NCBI GenBank assembly: GCA_015711895.1
Contig: JACVJH010000403.1
Coordinates: 1 to 21,373, forward strand
From: Candidatus Solincola tengchongensis
Lineage (GTDB): Bacteria; Actinomycetota; Geothermincolia; Geothermincolales; RBG-13-55-18
Length of the DNA stretch: 21,373 nucleotides
Reading direction: 5' to 3'
The position numbers were made by a program, and so were the translations under genes. Numbering within the stretch: position 1 is the stretch's first letter; the number at the start of each line of letters is the position of its first letter. The notes below the pieces were generated by a model that was not told where the DNA came from, did not search any database, and saw nothing but the letters and a program-made list of their open reading frames with translations. Shown one piece after another: positions 8,097 to 17,605 of this stretch.

Positions 8097-8879
8097 TTGG
8101 ATGCGGGTTGGTTCTCGCGAACCAGCGTGCGCCGGATGTATGTGTGCAACGCGGGATATTTCGACTACGACATGGGTCACATGACCTTCGGCTACAACAT
8201 GGGAACGCCGCTCACGGTGATCACCGTATTCCTGGTCCTGGAGACCAACTCCGGGTATGTGGTCTTCGACACCGGGTGGTCACCGAACATGGTGCCGGTG
8301 CTGGAGTCCATAGGCCTGAACCCAAGGATAGGGCCGGAGAACGACGTGGGCCGTTACCTTGAGGAATTGGGCATCGGTGCAGGTGAGGTGCGTATGGTGG
8401 TCCTTTCCCACCTGCACCTGGACCATGCCGGCGGCTTGGCGCGCTTCAAGGGATGTCGAGTGGTGGTGCAGAGGGACGAACTCAACCATGCCCGGGGGCC
8501 GCATCCCTTCGCCGCCATACCCTACACCCGCCTGGACTGGGATTTCCCGGATTTTGAGTGGGAGGCCGTGGACGGCGACGTGATGCTCGACAAGGGGCTG
8601 GCCCTGGTCCTGCTCAACGGGCACACCCCGGGGACATCGGGTCTCCTGGTAAACCTCCCCAATCGTGGCCCCCTGTTGTTTACCGGAGACAACTGCTACC
8701 TGCGGGTGAATCTGGAGAACGACCTCATCCCGGGCTCCATCTGGGAACCGCGCCAGGCCTGGCACTCCCTCCGGAAGGCCAAGTTCCTGGCCGAGTTGAC
8801 CGGGGCTTCCCTGGTGCCCAGCCATGACCGGGAGGTTTACGGGGAGAAGTTGCCGCTCTTTCCTGAGTGTCTGGATTGA
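8097..8879 (+). CDS. metallo-beta-lactamase-fold hydrolase, lactonase-like
   Basis: The protein has 260 residues and no signal peptide. The dinuclear-zinc motif HLHLDHAGG is complete (His105, His107, Asp109, His110); further ligands are His176 (GHTPGTSG), Asp198 (TGDN) and His243 (PSHD). The layout resembles the N-acyl-homoserine lactonase/AttM branch. In a catabolic cluster it may instead open a lactone or cleave a thioester. The TTG at 8097 is preferred: AAGGAGG (8082-8088) lies eight bases before it, whereas the alternative GTG at 8088 is part of the ribosome binding site itself. It follows the SDR by 55 bp. Fold is certain; quorum quenching is not implied. Confidence 0.9.
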   Translation: MDAGWFSRTSVRRMYVCNAGYFDYDMGHMTFGYNMGTPLTVITVFLVLETNSGYVVFDTGWSPNMVPVLESIGLNPRIGPENDVGRYLEELGIGAGEVRMVVLSHLHLDHAGGLARFKGCRVVVQRDELNHARGPHPFAAIPYTRLDWDFPDFEWEAVDGDVMLDKGLALVLLNGHTPGTSGLLVNLPNRGPLLFTGDNCYLRVNLENDLIPGSIWEPRQAWHSLRKAKFLAELTGASLVPSHDREVYGEKLPLFPECLD

Positions 8880-9035
8880 GCATGCATGTCCCGCTGTCGA
8901 CTGCATGGTAGACGGACACAGTCCTGTGAGGAAGGAGGGGGGCAGTCGCTGGAATGCGATGAAGGAAGACCACGCCGGCTAACGCCGGCTGACGCTGCGT
9001 CCCGAAAATGAGACGGAGTGAGGAGGCGCAGGAAG

Positions 9036-9263
9036 TTGAAGGTTGAGATCAAACCGCTTCCTCCGTTGGACAAGGTGGTGAGGGAAGGCGCTTACGAGAT
9101 CCCCGACGGCCTCTCCATACGTCAGATTCTTGAGACGCTCGGGATACCGGATAGGGAGATAAGGGAGATGCGTGTCTTGTTGAACGGGTCGATTGCGGAT
9201 ATGGAATGCAAGCCCGAAGATGGATGTACGGTCGTCATCATCCCCACTTTGGCCGGCGGTTAA
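9036..9263 (+). CDS. MoaD/ThiS-family ubiquitin-like sulfur carrier
   Basis: This is a 75-residue beta-grasp protein ending in Gly-Gly (IIPTLAGG), the C-terminus that is adenylated and thiocarboxylated in MoaD and ThiS. KVEIKPLPPL at the N-terminus and LRVLLNG-like core residues (MRVLLNGSIAD) fit the family. The TTG start at 9036 is placed about nine bases after AGGAGG (9021-9026); the GTG at 9018 would add an Arg-rich leader and overlap that site. MoaD-like proteins are often encoded near AOR genes, where they serve or specialise tungstopterin assembly. No MoaE or MoeB/ThiF partner is in the window. A ThiS role is less likely because no thiamin genes are nearby. Confidence 0.85.
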   Translation: MKVEIKPLPPLDKVVREGAYEIPDGLSIRQILETLGIPDREIREMRVLLNGSIADMECKPEDGCTVVIIPTLAGG

Positions 9264-9395
9264 GAGCGATGGCCTGGAGGGGACCGAGGCATATGCTCGA
9301 TGTACGGGAAGAGATCCTACGAGTCGATGGAGGATGAGAATCCGTCCATATTCCGGCGGCTCTGTGGTGCGACCATGTCCATAATGGCTGATTCT

Positions 9396-9407
9396 CTTTG
9401 GCCAAAG
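9396..9407. promoter_or_regulatory. 12-bp perfect palindrome upstream of mutase gene
   Basis: CTTTGGCCAAAG lies 100 bp upstream of the mutase large-subunit gene in a 244 bp spacer. It could be an operator, but no second copy or promoter supports this. I looked here for a cobalamin riboswitch (B12 box) and found none. Confidence 0.2.
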
Positions 9408-9507
9408 GAGGATACCCTGCTGGGATCCTGGTAAATTAGGCGGAAATCAAAGGCGATCCTGTCGTCGGCGACGCAGGCGACATGGGGATGGAGCGAAGGA
9501 GCGAAAG

Positions 9508-11271
<1,764 letters not shown>

Positions 11272-11309
11272 GGAAGAGGTGGGAGAAGGCGCCCTGATCC
11301 TGCTTTTAC

Positions 11310-13580
11310 GTGGAGCAGGGACGGTCGGTGAGCCGGGAGGCCGTCTGGCGTTGGGACGCTTGTCCCTCTCCATCCCGAAGGAGGGATAGAGGCGTTTCCA
11401 CCCCACCGCCGCCGGGGGCGGCGGGAGGGTGGATGGGGGCTCCGCAGGAGCAACCCTACCATGCGGTCGTGCGGCATCGGCTCTCGGAGGTGAAGGTGAA
11501 AGGCAAGATGCGGGAGGTTTTCCCTGCCGCGGCGGATGAGACGGCGGGAGAAACTGAGGAGGGCGCGCTGTTCCGCTACCCGCTGTGTACGGCAGAAAGG
11601 ATGCCTCGAGGCGGCGATCCCCATGTGGAGCTGGTGCGTGAGGTGTTGCGCCACCTCCTCTCCATGGTCCGTCTGCTGAGTGAGGGAAGGGAAGTGGAGG
11701 TGGACGGTTTCCGCTTCCTGGGACCGGACAAGGCGGCGCATCTCATTTTCGGCCACCCGAGCGGGTCGCCCCCGGAAAAACGGGTTTCCGGGATCACCGC
11801 CTGCACCTCGCCGCAGCCTCCCCAGCACAGCGGCTGGAGGCACAGCGAGCAGGACCTCGGGTTTGGATACCGGTCGCCTGGTGGTCATGATGAGGGAAGA
11901 TGGCGATTACCGGGCGTTGCTGTGGGGGAGAGCGGAGAGGGAAAGGGAAGGGCCACGGTCCCGGGCTCGGGAGGGGAAGCGGGAGTGCCGCCCTTCCTCC
12001 GCAGGGATAATGCCGCCCTTTACGAACCGCGATTGGATTTCCTAGCCCGCGGGCTGGAGGCTTTCCTCCGACTGGTGCAGCTGGAGAGCGGCGGTGTTCC
12101 CGTGGAGCCGGACGGTTTCCGGCTCCGCCGGCTATCCGACTGGGCGGATGCTCCCGTCCACCGTGCGGAGGACATCATCCTCCATGCCGCCGACCGCTGC
12201 AACTGCCGTTGCCGGTTCTGCTACCACCGGGGATCCATACCCACCCTGGAGCATGCCCGGGGGGCATCGGATTATGAATGGAAAAGACTGGAAGCGAGGG
12301 TCCGTCACTACCGACCCTCGGCGCATCGGGGGCTGTACCCTTCCTTCGGCGGTCCGCGCGAGGCGCTGGCCCATCCGCGCATCCTGCCGCTCCTGCGCTC
12401 ACTGCGGGAGAGGACCGACGCCCCCTTCCGCCTCTCCACGAACGGCTGCGTCCTGAAACCCGGCTTCATCGCCGAGCTGGCGGGCCTGGCGCCTCTCTTC
12501 CTGGACGTATCCCTGAACAGTACCGACCCGGCCCGGCGTTCCTTCCTCATGGGGGATCCCGAGCCGGAGACGGCAATCTCATCTCTTCCCCTGCTCGCCG
12601 AAGCGGAGATACCCTTCGCCGTCTCCGTGGTGGCCTGGCCGGAACCCTCCCTTGAGGAGATGCTCGAGGACCTGGAGAGGACCTGCTCTTACGCCGCGGG
12701 CTGCGGGGCGCGCCTGGTCCAGGTCAACCTCCCGGGTTACTCGCGGTTCTTCTCCCCTCACCCCCTCTTCGATACCGATGAGGTGTGGAGCGCGGTGGTG
12801 CGGCGGGTGCAGGAGCTGCGTCGCATCGTTCCCTGCCCGGTGGTGGTGAGCCCCGCCCTCTACGAGGAGAACCTCACCCGGGAGAGGAAGAACCTTCCGG
12901 AGGTGGTAGGGGTGGTCCCGAACTCCCCGGCCTCTTCCTGGGGCCTCCGGCGGGGAGACGTCATCAGGCGATTGAACGGCATAAAGGTGATGAACCGGCC
13001 CCAGGCTCGCGACCTGCTCACCCTGCTCCAGGAGAGCGGTGCGGAAAAGGTAAATCTTCTGGTCGAGCGGGGAGGCCGGGAGGTGGAGCTGGAAGGGGAC
13101 ACGCGCCGCTGTTCCTATCCTTTCGACTTCCGGACCGGCACCCATCTCGGTGCGGTGTTCATGGGAAGCGGTTTCCGCCTCTCTTACCTCCAAAGCCTTG
13201 GAGAGGTCATCCGCCGTTCCGGGGCTCGCCGGGTCCTGCTCCTCACCTCCCTCCTGGTGCGGCCCACCCTCGAGCAAGTCCTGAGGGAGAACCCGCCGTG
13301 CCTGCCGGAGGGAGTGAAACTGCCCCTCAGCGTCCCGGAGAACCGCTTCTTCGGAGGGAACATCATCCTCGGGGACCTCCTAGTGGTGCAGGATTTCATC
13401 GACCACCTCAGGGAATGGACGGAGAAAAAGGGGTTCAAGCCCGACCTTGCGGTGATCCCTTCCTCCCCCTTCCACCTCAGCGGCTGGGGGAGGGACCTGA
13501 CCGGCCGGGTGTACCTGGATATCGCCAGGGAAACGGGAATCCGGGTGGAACTCTTGGAGTGCCGGACGATGATGGACTGA
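11310..13580 (+). CDS. radical SAM protein with internal PDZ and C-terminal DUF512-like domain
   Basis: The open frame encodes up to 756 residues. The radical SAM cluster motif is Cys297-x3-Cys301-x2-Cys304 (CNCRCRFC, with an extra Cys299). The SAM barrel runs to about residue 525, a PDZ domain follows (about 529-596, SPASSWGLRRGDVIRRLNG), and the last 145 residues resemble DUF512 (VPENRFFGGNIILGDLLVVQ). Known DUF512 proteins carry PDZ in front of the SAM core, so this order is unusual. The start is uncertain: residues 1-60 look non-coding, coding signal begins near 11496-11508 after GGAGGTGA, and a GTG at 11985 after a purine-rich stretch would give 531 residues. The N-terminal part carries an internal duplication and a stretch of doubtful frame (see findings). 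It lies between the two mutase subunit genes. Function unknown. Confidence 0.85.
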   Translation: MEQGRSVSREAVWRWDACPSPSRRRDRGVSTPPPPGAAGGWMGAPQEQPYHAVVRHRLSEVKVKGKMREVFPAAADETAGETEEGALFRYPLCTAERMPRGGDPHVELVREVLRHLLSMVRLLSEGREVEVDGFRFLGPDKAAHLIFGHPSGSPPEKRVSGITACTSPQPPQHSGWRHSEQDLGFGYRSPGGHDEGRWRLPGVAVGESGEGKGRATVPGSGGEAGVPPFLRRDNAALYEPRLDFLARGLEAFLRLVQLESGGVPVEPDGFRLRRLSDWADAPVHRAEDIILHAADRCNCRCRFCYHRGSIPTLEHARGASDYEWKRLEARVRHYRPSAHRGLYPSFGGPREALAHPRILPLLRSLRERTDAPFRLSTNGCVLKPGFIAELAGLAPLFLDVSLNSTDPARRSFLMGDPEPETAISSLPLLAEAEIPFAVSVVAWPEPSLEEMLEDLERTCSYAAGCGARLVQVNLPGYSRFFSPHPLFDTDEVWSAVVRRVQELRRIVPCPVVVSPALYEENLTRERKNLPEVVGVVPNSPASSWGLRRGDVIRRLNGIKVMNRPQARDLLTLLQESGAEKVNLLVERGGREVELEGDTRRCSYPFDFRTGTHLGAVFMGSGFRLSYLQSLGEVIRRSGARRVLLLTSLLVRPTLEQVLRENPPCLPEGVKLPLSVPENRFFGGNIILGDLLVVQDFIDHLREWTEKKGFKPDLAVIPSSPFHLSGWGRDLTGRVYLDIARETGIRVELLECRTMMD
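11619..12125 (+). repeat. internal protein duplication, 33 residues, period 136 residues
   Basis: Bases 11619-11717 and 12027-12125 encode segments that align without gaps over 33 residues. Each begins with Pro, continues with an amphipathic helix, and ends VE-x-DGFR. About a dozen positions are identical. They are exactly 408 bp apart and therefore in the same frame. The DNA around GACGGTTTCCG is also conserved, which suggests a real duplication. The function of the unit is unknown. Confidence 0.55.
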
Positions 13581-13673
13581 TGCGCGAGCCGGGAATGCCG
13601 AACCCGGGAGGACACCCATCCGCCGCCGGGAAAAGGCGAGATTGTAGAGGTAGAGCGAAGGAGGAGACGGAGC

Positions 13674-14090
13674 ATGGCCTCGAGGACGGAGGGAAAGGTC
13701 ATTCGGGTACTCATAGCCAAGCCGGGCCTGGACGGCCACGACCAGGGGGCCAAGGTCATCGCCTACGGGCTGAAGGACGAGGGGTTCGAGGTCATCTACA
13801 CCGGTTTGAGACGTACTCCGGAGGAAATCGTCAACGCCGCGGTGGACGAGGACGTGGACGTCATCGGCCTCTCCATACTCTCCGGCGCCCATCTGAGCAT
13901 CGTCCGCCGCGTCATGTCCCTCCTCGAGGAGAAGGGCGTGGGGGAGAAGATGGTCCTGGTGGGGGGGCTCATACCTCAGGAGGACATCCCGAAGCTCAAA
14001 GAGATGGGCGTGGCGGAGGTTTTCGTGTCCGGGACCTATATCTCCCAGGTTGCGGAATTCATCCGCTCCAGGCTGGGGGACACGGGCTGA
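13674..14090 (+). CDS. acyl-CoA mutase small subunit, B12-binding domain
   Basis: This 138-residue protein is the cobalamin-binding partner of the divergent mutase. The base-off/His-on motif is Asp20-x-His22-x2-Gly25 (GLDGHDQG); His22 should be the lower axial cobalt ligand. SILSGAH and LVGGLIPQEDI supply the other two conserved pieces (SxL and GG) of the Rossmann-like fold. Length is that of stand-alone small subunits such as those of isobutyryl- or hydroxyisobutyryl-CoA mutase. The ATG at 13674 is preceded by GAAGGAGGAGA. It is separated from the large subunit by the radical SAM gene, an uncommon arrangement. Identification is firm; substrate depends on the large subunit. Confidence 0.95.
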   Translation: MASRTEGKVIRVLIAKPGLDGHDQGAKVIAYGLKDEGFEVIYTGLRRTPEEIVNAAVDEDVDVIGLSILSGAHLSIVRRVMSLLEEKGVGEKMVLVGGLIPQEDIPKLKEMGVAEVFVSGTYISQVAEFIRSRLGDTG

Positions 14091-14167
14091 CATGGCAACG
14101 GAGAGGTTTGAGGCCTGTACCCTGACGACGAGGGGAAAAGGGCTCCGGCCGGAGTCGAGAGGATGGG

Positions 14168-14395
14168 ATGTTTTTCCGTAGAATTCAGGGTTGGCCGGAG
14201 AGGGCGCCACGGTTTATTCATGGAAGGGTTTTGACCGGGGCGCTGATACCGGAGCTTCTCGCGGTCTTGAGGCTGGTCGGCATGGATGATTCTTTCCGGC
14301 AGGAGACTTACCTGCCGCATGAAGAGGACGTCGCTGCCCTCTGCGGTATGGGTTGGATATGGCTGGAACGCGAAGTGCGCGGTGAGGTGCGATGA
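14168..14395 (+). CDS. possible small hypothetical protein
   Basis: A 75-residue frame occupies most of the 361 bp spacer between the B12 subunit and the PrpD-like gene. GAGAGGA lies five bases before its ATG, and the middle part (HGRVLTGALIPELLAVLRLV) reads like an amphipathic helix. Third-position GC is lower than in neighbouring genes, especially in the first 20 codons. I do not recognise it. It may be real, a decayed remnant or chance; the rest of the spacer shows nothing else. Confidence 0.3.
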   Translation: MFFRRIQGWPERAPRFIHGRVLTGALIPELLAVLRLVGMDDSFRQETYLPHEEDVAALCGMGWIWLEREVRGEVR

Positions 14396-14451
14396 GGTCC
14401 GAGGGACGGTTTTCCGGTACCCGCTTCGATGACGGCCGGGGGTGACGTGGG

Positions 14452-15840
14452 GTGAACGAGCTGGTTGAGGTGGCAAGATTTGTCAGCGGGCTGAGGTACG
14501 AGGACCTTCCGCCGGAGGTGGTGGAGGCGGCCAAGTTGCCGTTCATCGATTGCCTTGGGGTCGCTATAGCGGGGCTGGAGGACCGGAGTTCGCGTATCGC
14601 TGCCGAATGGGTGAGCTCGCTGGGCGCGCGAGAGGAAGCCACACTGCTTCGCGGGTTTAAAAGGACCGCCGCGCCCCTGGCCGCCATGGCCAACGGGACC
14701 GCAGCACACGCCTTGGATTACGACGACGTGAGCTTTCGCATGATGGGGCATCCCTCCGTAGCCCTGGTGCCGGCCGTTCTGGCCCTCGGGGAGGTCCTCT
14801 CGTCCTCAGGTAGGGAATGCATTCTTTCCTACGTGGCGGGCCTGGAGGTGGCGGCCAAGGTGGGGGCGGCTCTGGGCGGGAACTCCTACATGCGGGGATG
14901 GCACCATACCGGCACCCTGGGGGTCCTGGGCGCCGCCGCCTCCTGCGGCAAGCTTCTCGGGCTCGACGAGGAGGAGATGGCCAATGCCTTGGGCATCTCA
15001 TGCTCCCTGGCCTCCGGGATCCGAGCCAACTTCGGGACCATGACCAAACCCCTGCACGCCGGGGTCGCGGCCATGAACGGCGTCATGGCTGCCCAGTTGG
15101 CCTCGCGAGGGTTCACGGCCAACCCGGATGCCCTCTACGGCGAGAACGGTTTCGCCCGCGCCTTTGACTCCGACCTGGAGAAGGCGGAGGAGTTGCCCCT
15201 GACCCTGGGGGAGCCCTATGAGCTGCTCGACCCCGGCCTGTCCTACAAGCCCTACCCCTGCTGTCGCGGTCCACAGGGAGCTATCGACGCCGCTCTGGCC
15301 GCGAGGAAGGAATGGGAAAAGCTGGGAAGTGTGAACGCCCGCGAGGTGGAGAAGGTGGAGTGCCGGGCACCCGCGTGGCTGCGCTCGCTTCTCGTGTATC
15401 ACGAGCCGAAGACGGGTACCGAGGGCAAGTTCAGCCTGGAGTTCTGCGTAGCGGCCGCGCTCCTGGAGGGAAAGGTGGGGATTGGCCAGTTCAGGGATGA
15501 GGCGGTCGCTTCGGAGCCCGTGGCGGAGCTGATCCGCCGATTCGACTGGCAGGACCTGGAAGGGGAGATAGCCAGTCCCTTCGCCGCCGAAGTGGTGGTC
15601 TGCCTGAAGTCGGGGGAGCGGGTCACGGGAAAGGCCGAGAGGCCTCTCGGCGAGCCCGGGAACCCCATGAGCGAAGAGCATATATGCGACAAGTACCGTG
15701 AATGCGTGGGCAGCGTCCTGGGCCACTCGGTGGCCAATCGCACATTGGAGATACTGCGAGGCTTGGAGGGGTTGGAGGACGTCGGTCTGCTGGTGCGCGC
15801 TTACCAGGGTCGGGGGGAAGGACACGATAACCAGCCGTAA
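14452..15840 (+). CDS. MmgE/PrpD family protein
   Basis: This 462-residue protein has the usual MmgE/PrpD length. The family includes 2-methylcitrate dehydratase, cis-aconitate decarboxylase and iminodisuccinate epimerase. Family stretches: AHALDYDD (about residue 85), HPSVALVPAVLALGE, SYVAGLEVAAKVG, HTGTLGVLGAAA, NFGTMTKPLHAG and YKPYPCCRGPQGAIDA. No methylcitrate synthase or methylisocitrate lyase is nearby, so a propionate methylcitrate cycle is not indicated; hydration, dehydration or decarboxylation of a di- or tricarboxylate-like intermediate of this cluster is the more cautious reading. Start is GTG at 14452 behind a weak GGGGGTGAC site. It is followed after 100 bp by the acyl-CoA synthetase. 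Confidence 0.92.
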   Translation: MNELVEVARFVSGLRYEDLPPEVVEAAKLPFIDCLGVAIAGLEDRSSRIAAEWVSSLGAREEATLLRGFKRTAAPLAAMANGTAAHALDYDDVSFRMMGHPSVALVPAVLALGEVLSSSGRECILSYVAGLEVAAKVGAALGGNSYMRGWHHTGTLGVLGAAASCGKLLGLDEEEMANALGISCSLASGIRANFGTMTKPLHAGVAAMNGVMAAQLASRGFTANPDALYGENGFARAFDSDLEKAEELPLTLGEPYELLDPGLSYKPYPCCRGPQGAIDAALAARKEWEKLGSVNAREVEKVECRAPAWLRSLLVYHEPKTGTEGKFSLEFCVAAALLEGKVGIGQFRDEAVASEPVAELIRRFDWQDLEGEIASPFAAEVVVCLKSGERVTGKAERPLGEPGNPMSEEHICDKYRECVGSVLGHSVANRTLEILRGLEGLEDVGLLVRAYQGRGEGHDNQP

Positions 15841-15940
15841 ACCAGGTGCAGGTCAGGCCATTTCTCCGGCGGATAACGGTCGTGGGTTCGCAAAACCTTG
15901 CTCAGAGGTGCGCATGGGGAAAAACAGGGGGGTGAAAGGC

Positions 15941-17482
15941 GTGAACGTGGGTAACTGGGCCACCAGGAGGGCCGTCTTCCCCCACACCAAGGACAAGACG
16001 GCCTTCGTGTGCAGGGAACGCTCGCTCACTTACTCGGAGTTCAATCGGCGTGTCAACCGGGTGGCGAACGGACTTCTCGAGGGCGGCTTGAGGAAGGGCG
16101 ACCGGGTTGCGGTCCTGTTCTTCAACAGCACGGAGTTCATGGAGGTCTACTTCGCCTGCGCCAAGGGGGGGTTCATCTTCATCCCCCTCAACTTCCGGCT
16201 CACCCCCAAGGAGCTCCAGGGGATATTCGAGGACACCGGACCACGGGCTTTCTTCTTCCATCCCGAGTTCGCGGGCACGGTGGAAGGGCTACGGGAACTG
16301 TACCGCCGGCCCATCGAGGTGCTGGCTGCGGCGGGGGACCCGGTCCCGGATTTCTGCCTGTCCTACGAGGAATGGACGGCGGGGTTTTCCGAGGAGGAAC
16401 CCGAGGTTCCCGAGCCGCCGGACATGGAGGACCCCCAGATGATCATGTACACCTCGGGAACCACCGGTCGGGCCAAGGGTGCCGTCCTCCCTCACCGCAA
16501 GACCTTCTGGAACACCTTCAACGACACCCTGGAGCTGCTCTTCGACATGAGCGCCGTCTCCCTGGTATCCATACCGCTCTTCCACTCCGGAGGGTTGAAC
16601 ATCATCACCATGCCCACCTTCTACATCGGGGGGACCATAATCTTCCAGAGGTTCTGGAATCCGGAGGAGGCCCTGCAGCTCATCGAGCGCCACCGCGTCA
16701 CCCATTTCGGGGCCGTTCCCACCATGCTCCAGATGATGCTCGACGTCCCCTCCTTCTCCCGCTACGACCTTTCCTCCCTCAGGGGCGTGGGCATAGGGGG
16801 CGCCCCGGCTTCCCGCGAGCTCCTGGAGCGCATCGTGGAGCGGATCAAGGCCCCGTATCTGATACAGGTCTTCGGTTGCACGGAGACCTCCATCGTCCTC
16901 TCCTGCTCCAACATGGAAAAGATAGGCAGCGCCGGCATCCCCATGTTCCACTCCGAGGTCAGGGTGCTCAAGGATGACGGGACGGAGGTCAAGCCGGGCT
17001 CGGGAGAGGTGGGGGAGATATGCACGCGCGGCCCCTACGTGATGCTCGGGTACTGGAACCTCCCCGAGGAGACCGCCGAGGCCCTGCGCGACGGCTGGTT
17101 CCATTTCGGGGACCTGGCCACCGTGGACGAGGACGGCTACGTCTACGTCGTGGACCGCAAGAAGGACATGATCATCTCCGGCGGGGAGAACATCTACCCC
17201 GCCGAGGTGGAGAAGGTGCTCGCCGAGCATCCCAAGGTGAGGGACGTGGCGGTGATCGGCATGCCGGACGAGAAATGGGGGGAGGTGGGCCACGCCCTGA
17301 TCCTCCTGGAGGACCCGGAGGACCCTTTGAGCCTGGAGGAGATGGAGGCCTTCTGCCAAGGGAAGCTGGCCCGCTACAAGATACCCAAGAAGATCACCTT
17401 CGTGGATTCCATCCCTCGCACCCTCACCGGTAAGATACTGAAGAAGGAGCTGCGCAGGCTCTACGGCGGGAGCGGGGTCTGA
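15941..17482 (+). CDS. AMP-forming acyl-CoA synthetase
   Basis: This 513-residue ANL-superfamily enzyme activates a carboxylate to acyl-AMP and then acyl-CoA. The phosphate loop is YTSGTTGRAKG (from Tyr170); the A8-type region is GWFHFGD (385-391) with DRKKDMIISGGENIYP; the catalytic lysine of the C-terminal domain is Lys498 in TLTGKIL. HFGD replaces the more common HTGD. GTG at 15941 is chosen because AGGGGGGTGAAAG precedes it and the protein then begins MNVGNW, as in many relatives; ATG at 15914 would add nine residues. In context it could activate the acid released by AOR. Chain length or ring preference cannot be read from these motifs. Confidence 0.93.
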   Translation: MNVGNWATRRAVFPHTKDKTAFVCRERSLTYSEFNRRVNRVANGLLEGGLRKGDRVAVLFFNSTEFMEVYFACAKGGFIFIPLNFRLTPKELQGIFEDTGPRAFFFHPEFAGTVEGLRELYRRPIEVLAAAGDPVPDFCLSYEEWTAGFSEEEPEVPEPPDMEDPQMIMYTSGTTGRAKGAVLPHRKTFWNTFNDTLELLFDMSAVSLVSIPLFHSGGLNIITMPTFYIGGTIIFQRFWNPEEALQLIERHRVTHFGAVPTMLQMMLDVPSFSRYDLSSLRGVGIGGAPASRELLERIVERIKAPYLIQVFGCTETSIVLSCSNMEKIGSAGIPMFHSEVRVLKDDGTEVKPGSGEVGEICTRGPYVMLGYWNLPEETAEALRDGWFHFGDLATVDEDGYVYVVDRKKDMIISGGENIYPAEVEKVLAEHPKVRDVAVIGMPDEKWGEVGHALILLEDPEDPLSLEEMEAFCQGKLARYKIPKKITFVDSIPRTLTGKILKKELRRLYGGSGV

Positions 17483-17605
17483 GGACGCCAAGACCTACGA
17501 AAAAGGACGCGCCAGACGGTCCATAGGCGCCGGCTCTCGACCGGGAGGGCGGCGGGGGCGGGAACGAGCAAGCGCGTCGAGGAGTTGCGGAACGGAGGTG
17601 TGATG

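Noticed and set aside
8097..8879. Quorum-quenching AHL lactonase
   Set aside because: The metal motif is shared by many hydrolases and the context is catabolic; only fold level is supported.
8959..8982. Seven-codon leader peptide before the MoaD gene
   Set aside because: The nearest ribosome binding site is about 20 bases away and there is no attenuator-like structure.
9264..9507. Cobalamin riboswitch upstream of the mutase
   Set aside because: No B12 box or the other conserved pieces of that RNA could be found in the spacer.
12785..14125. 446-residue plus-strand frame overlapping the radical SAM and B12 genes
   Set aside because: It is a shadow frame in GC-rich DNA, rich in Gly, Pro and Arg; the radical SAM, PDZ and B12-binding motifs all lie in the other frames.
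16289..17491. 400-residue minus-strand frame opposite the acyl-CoA synthetase
   Set aside because: The sense strand carries every motif of an AMP-forming synthetase; the antisense frame shows no recognisable domain.
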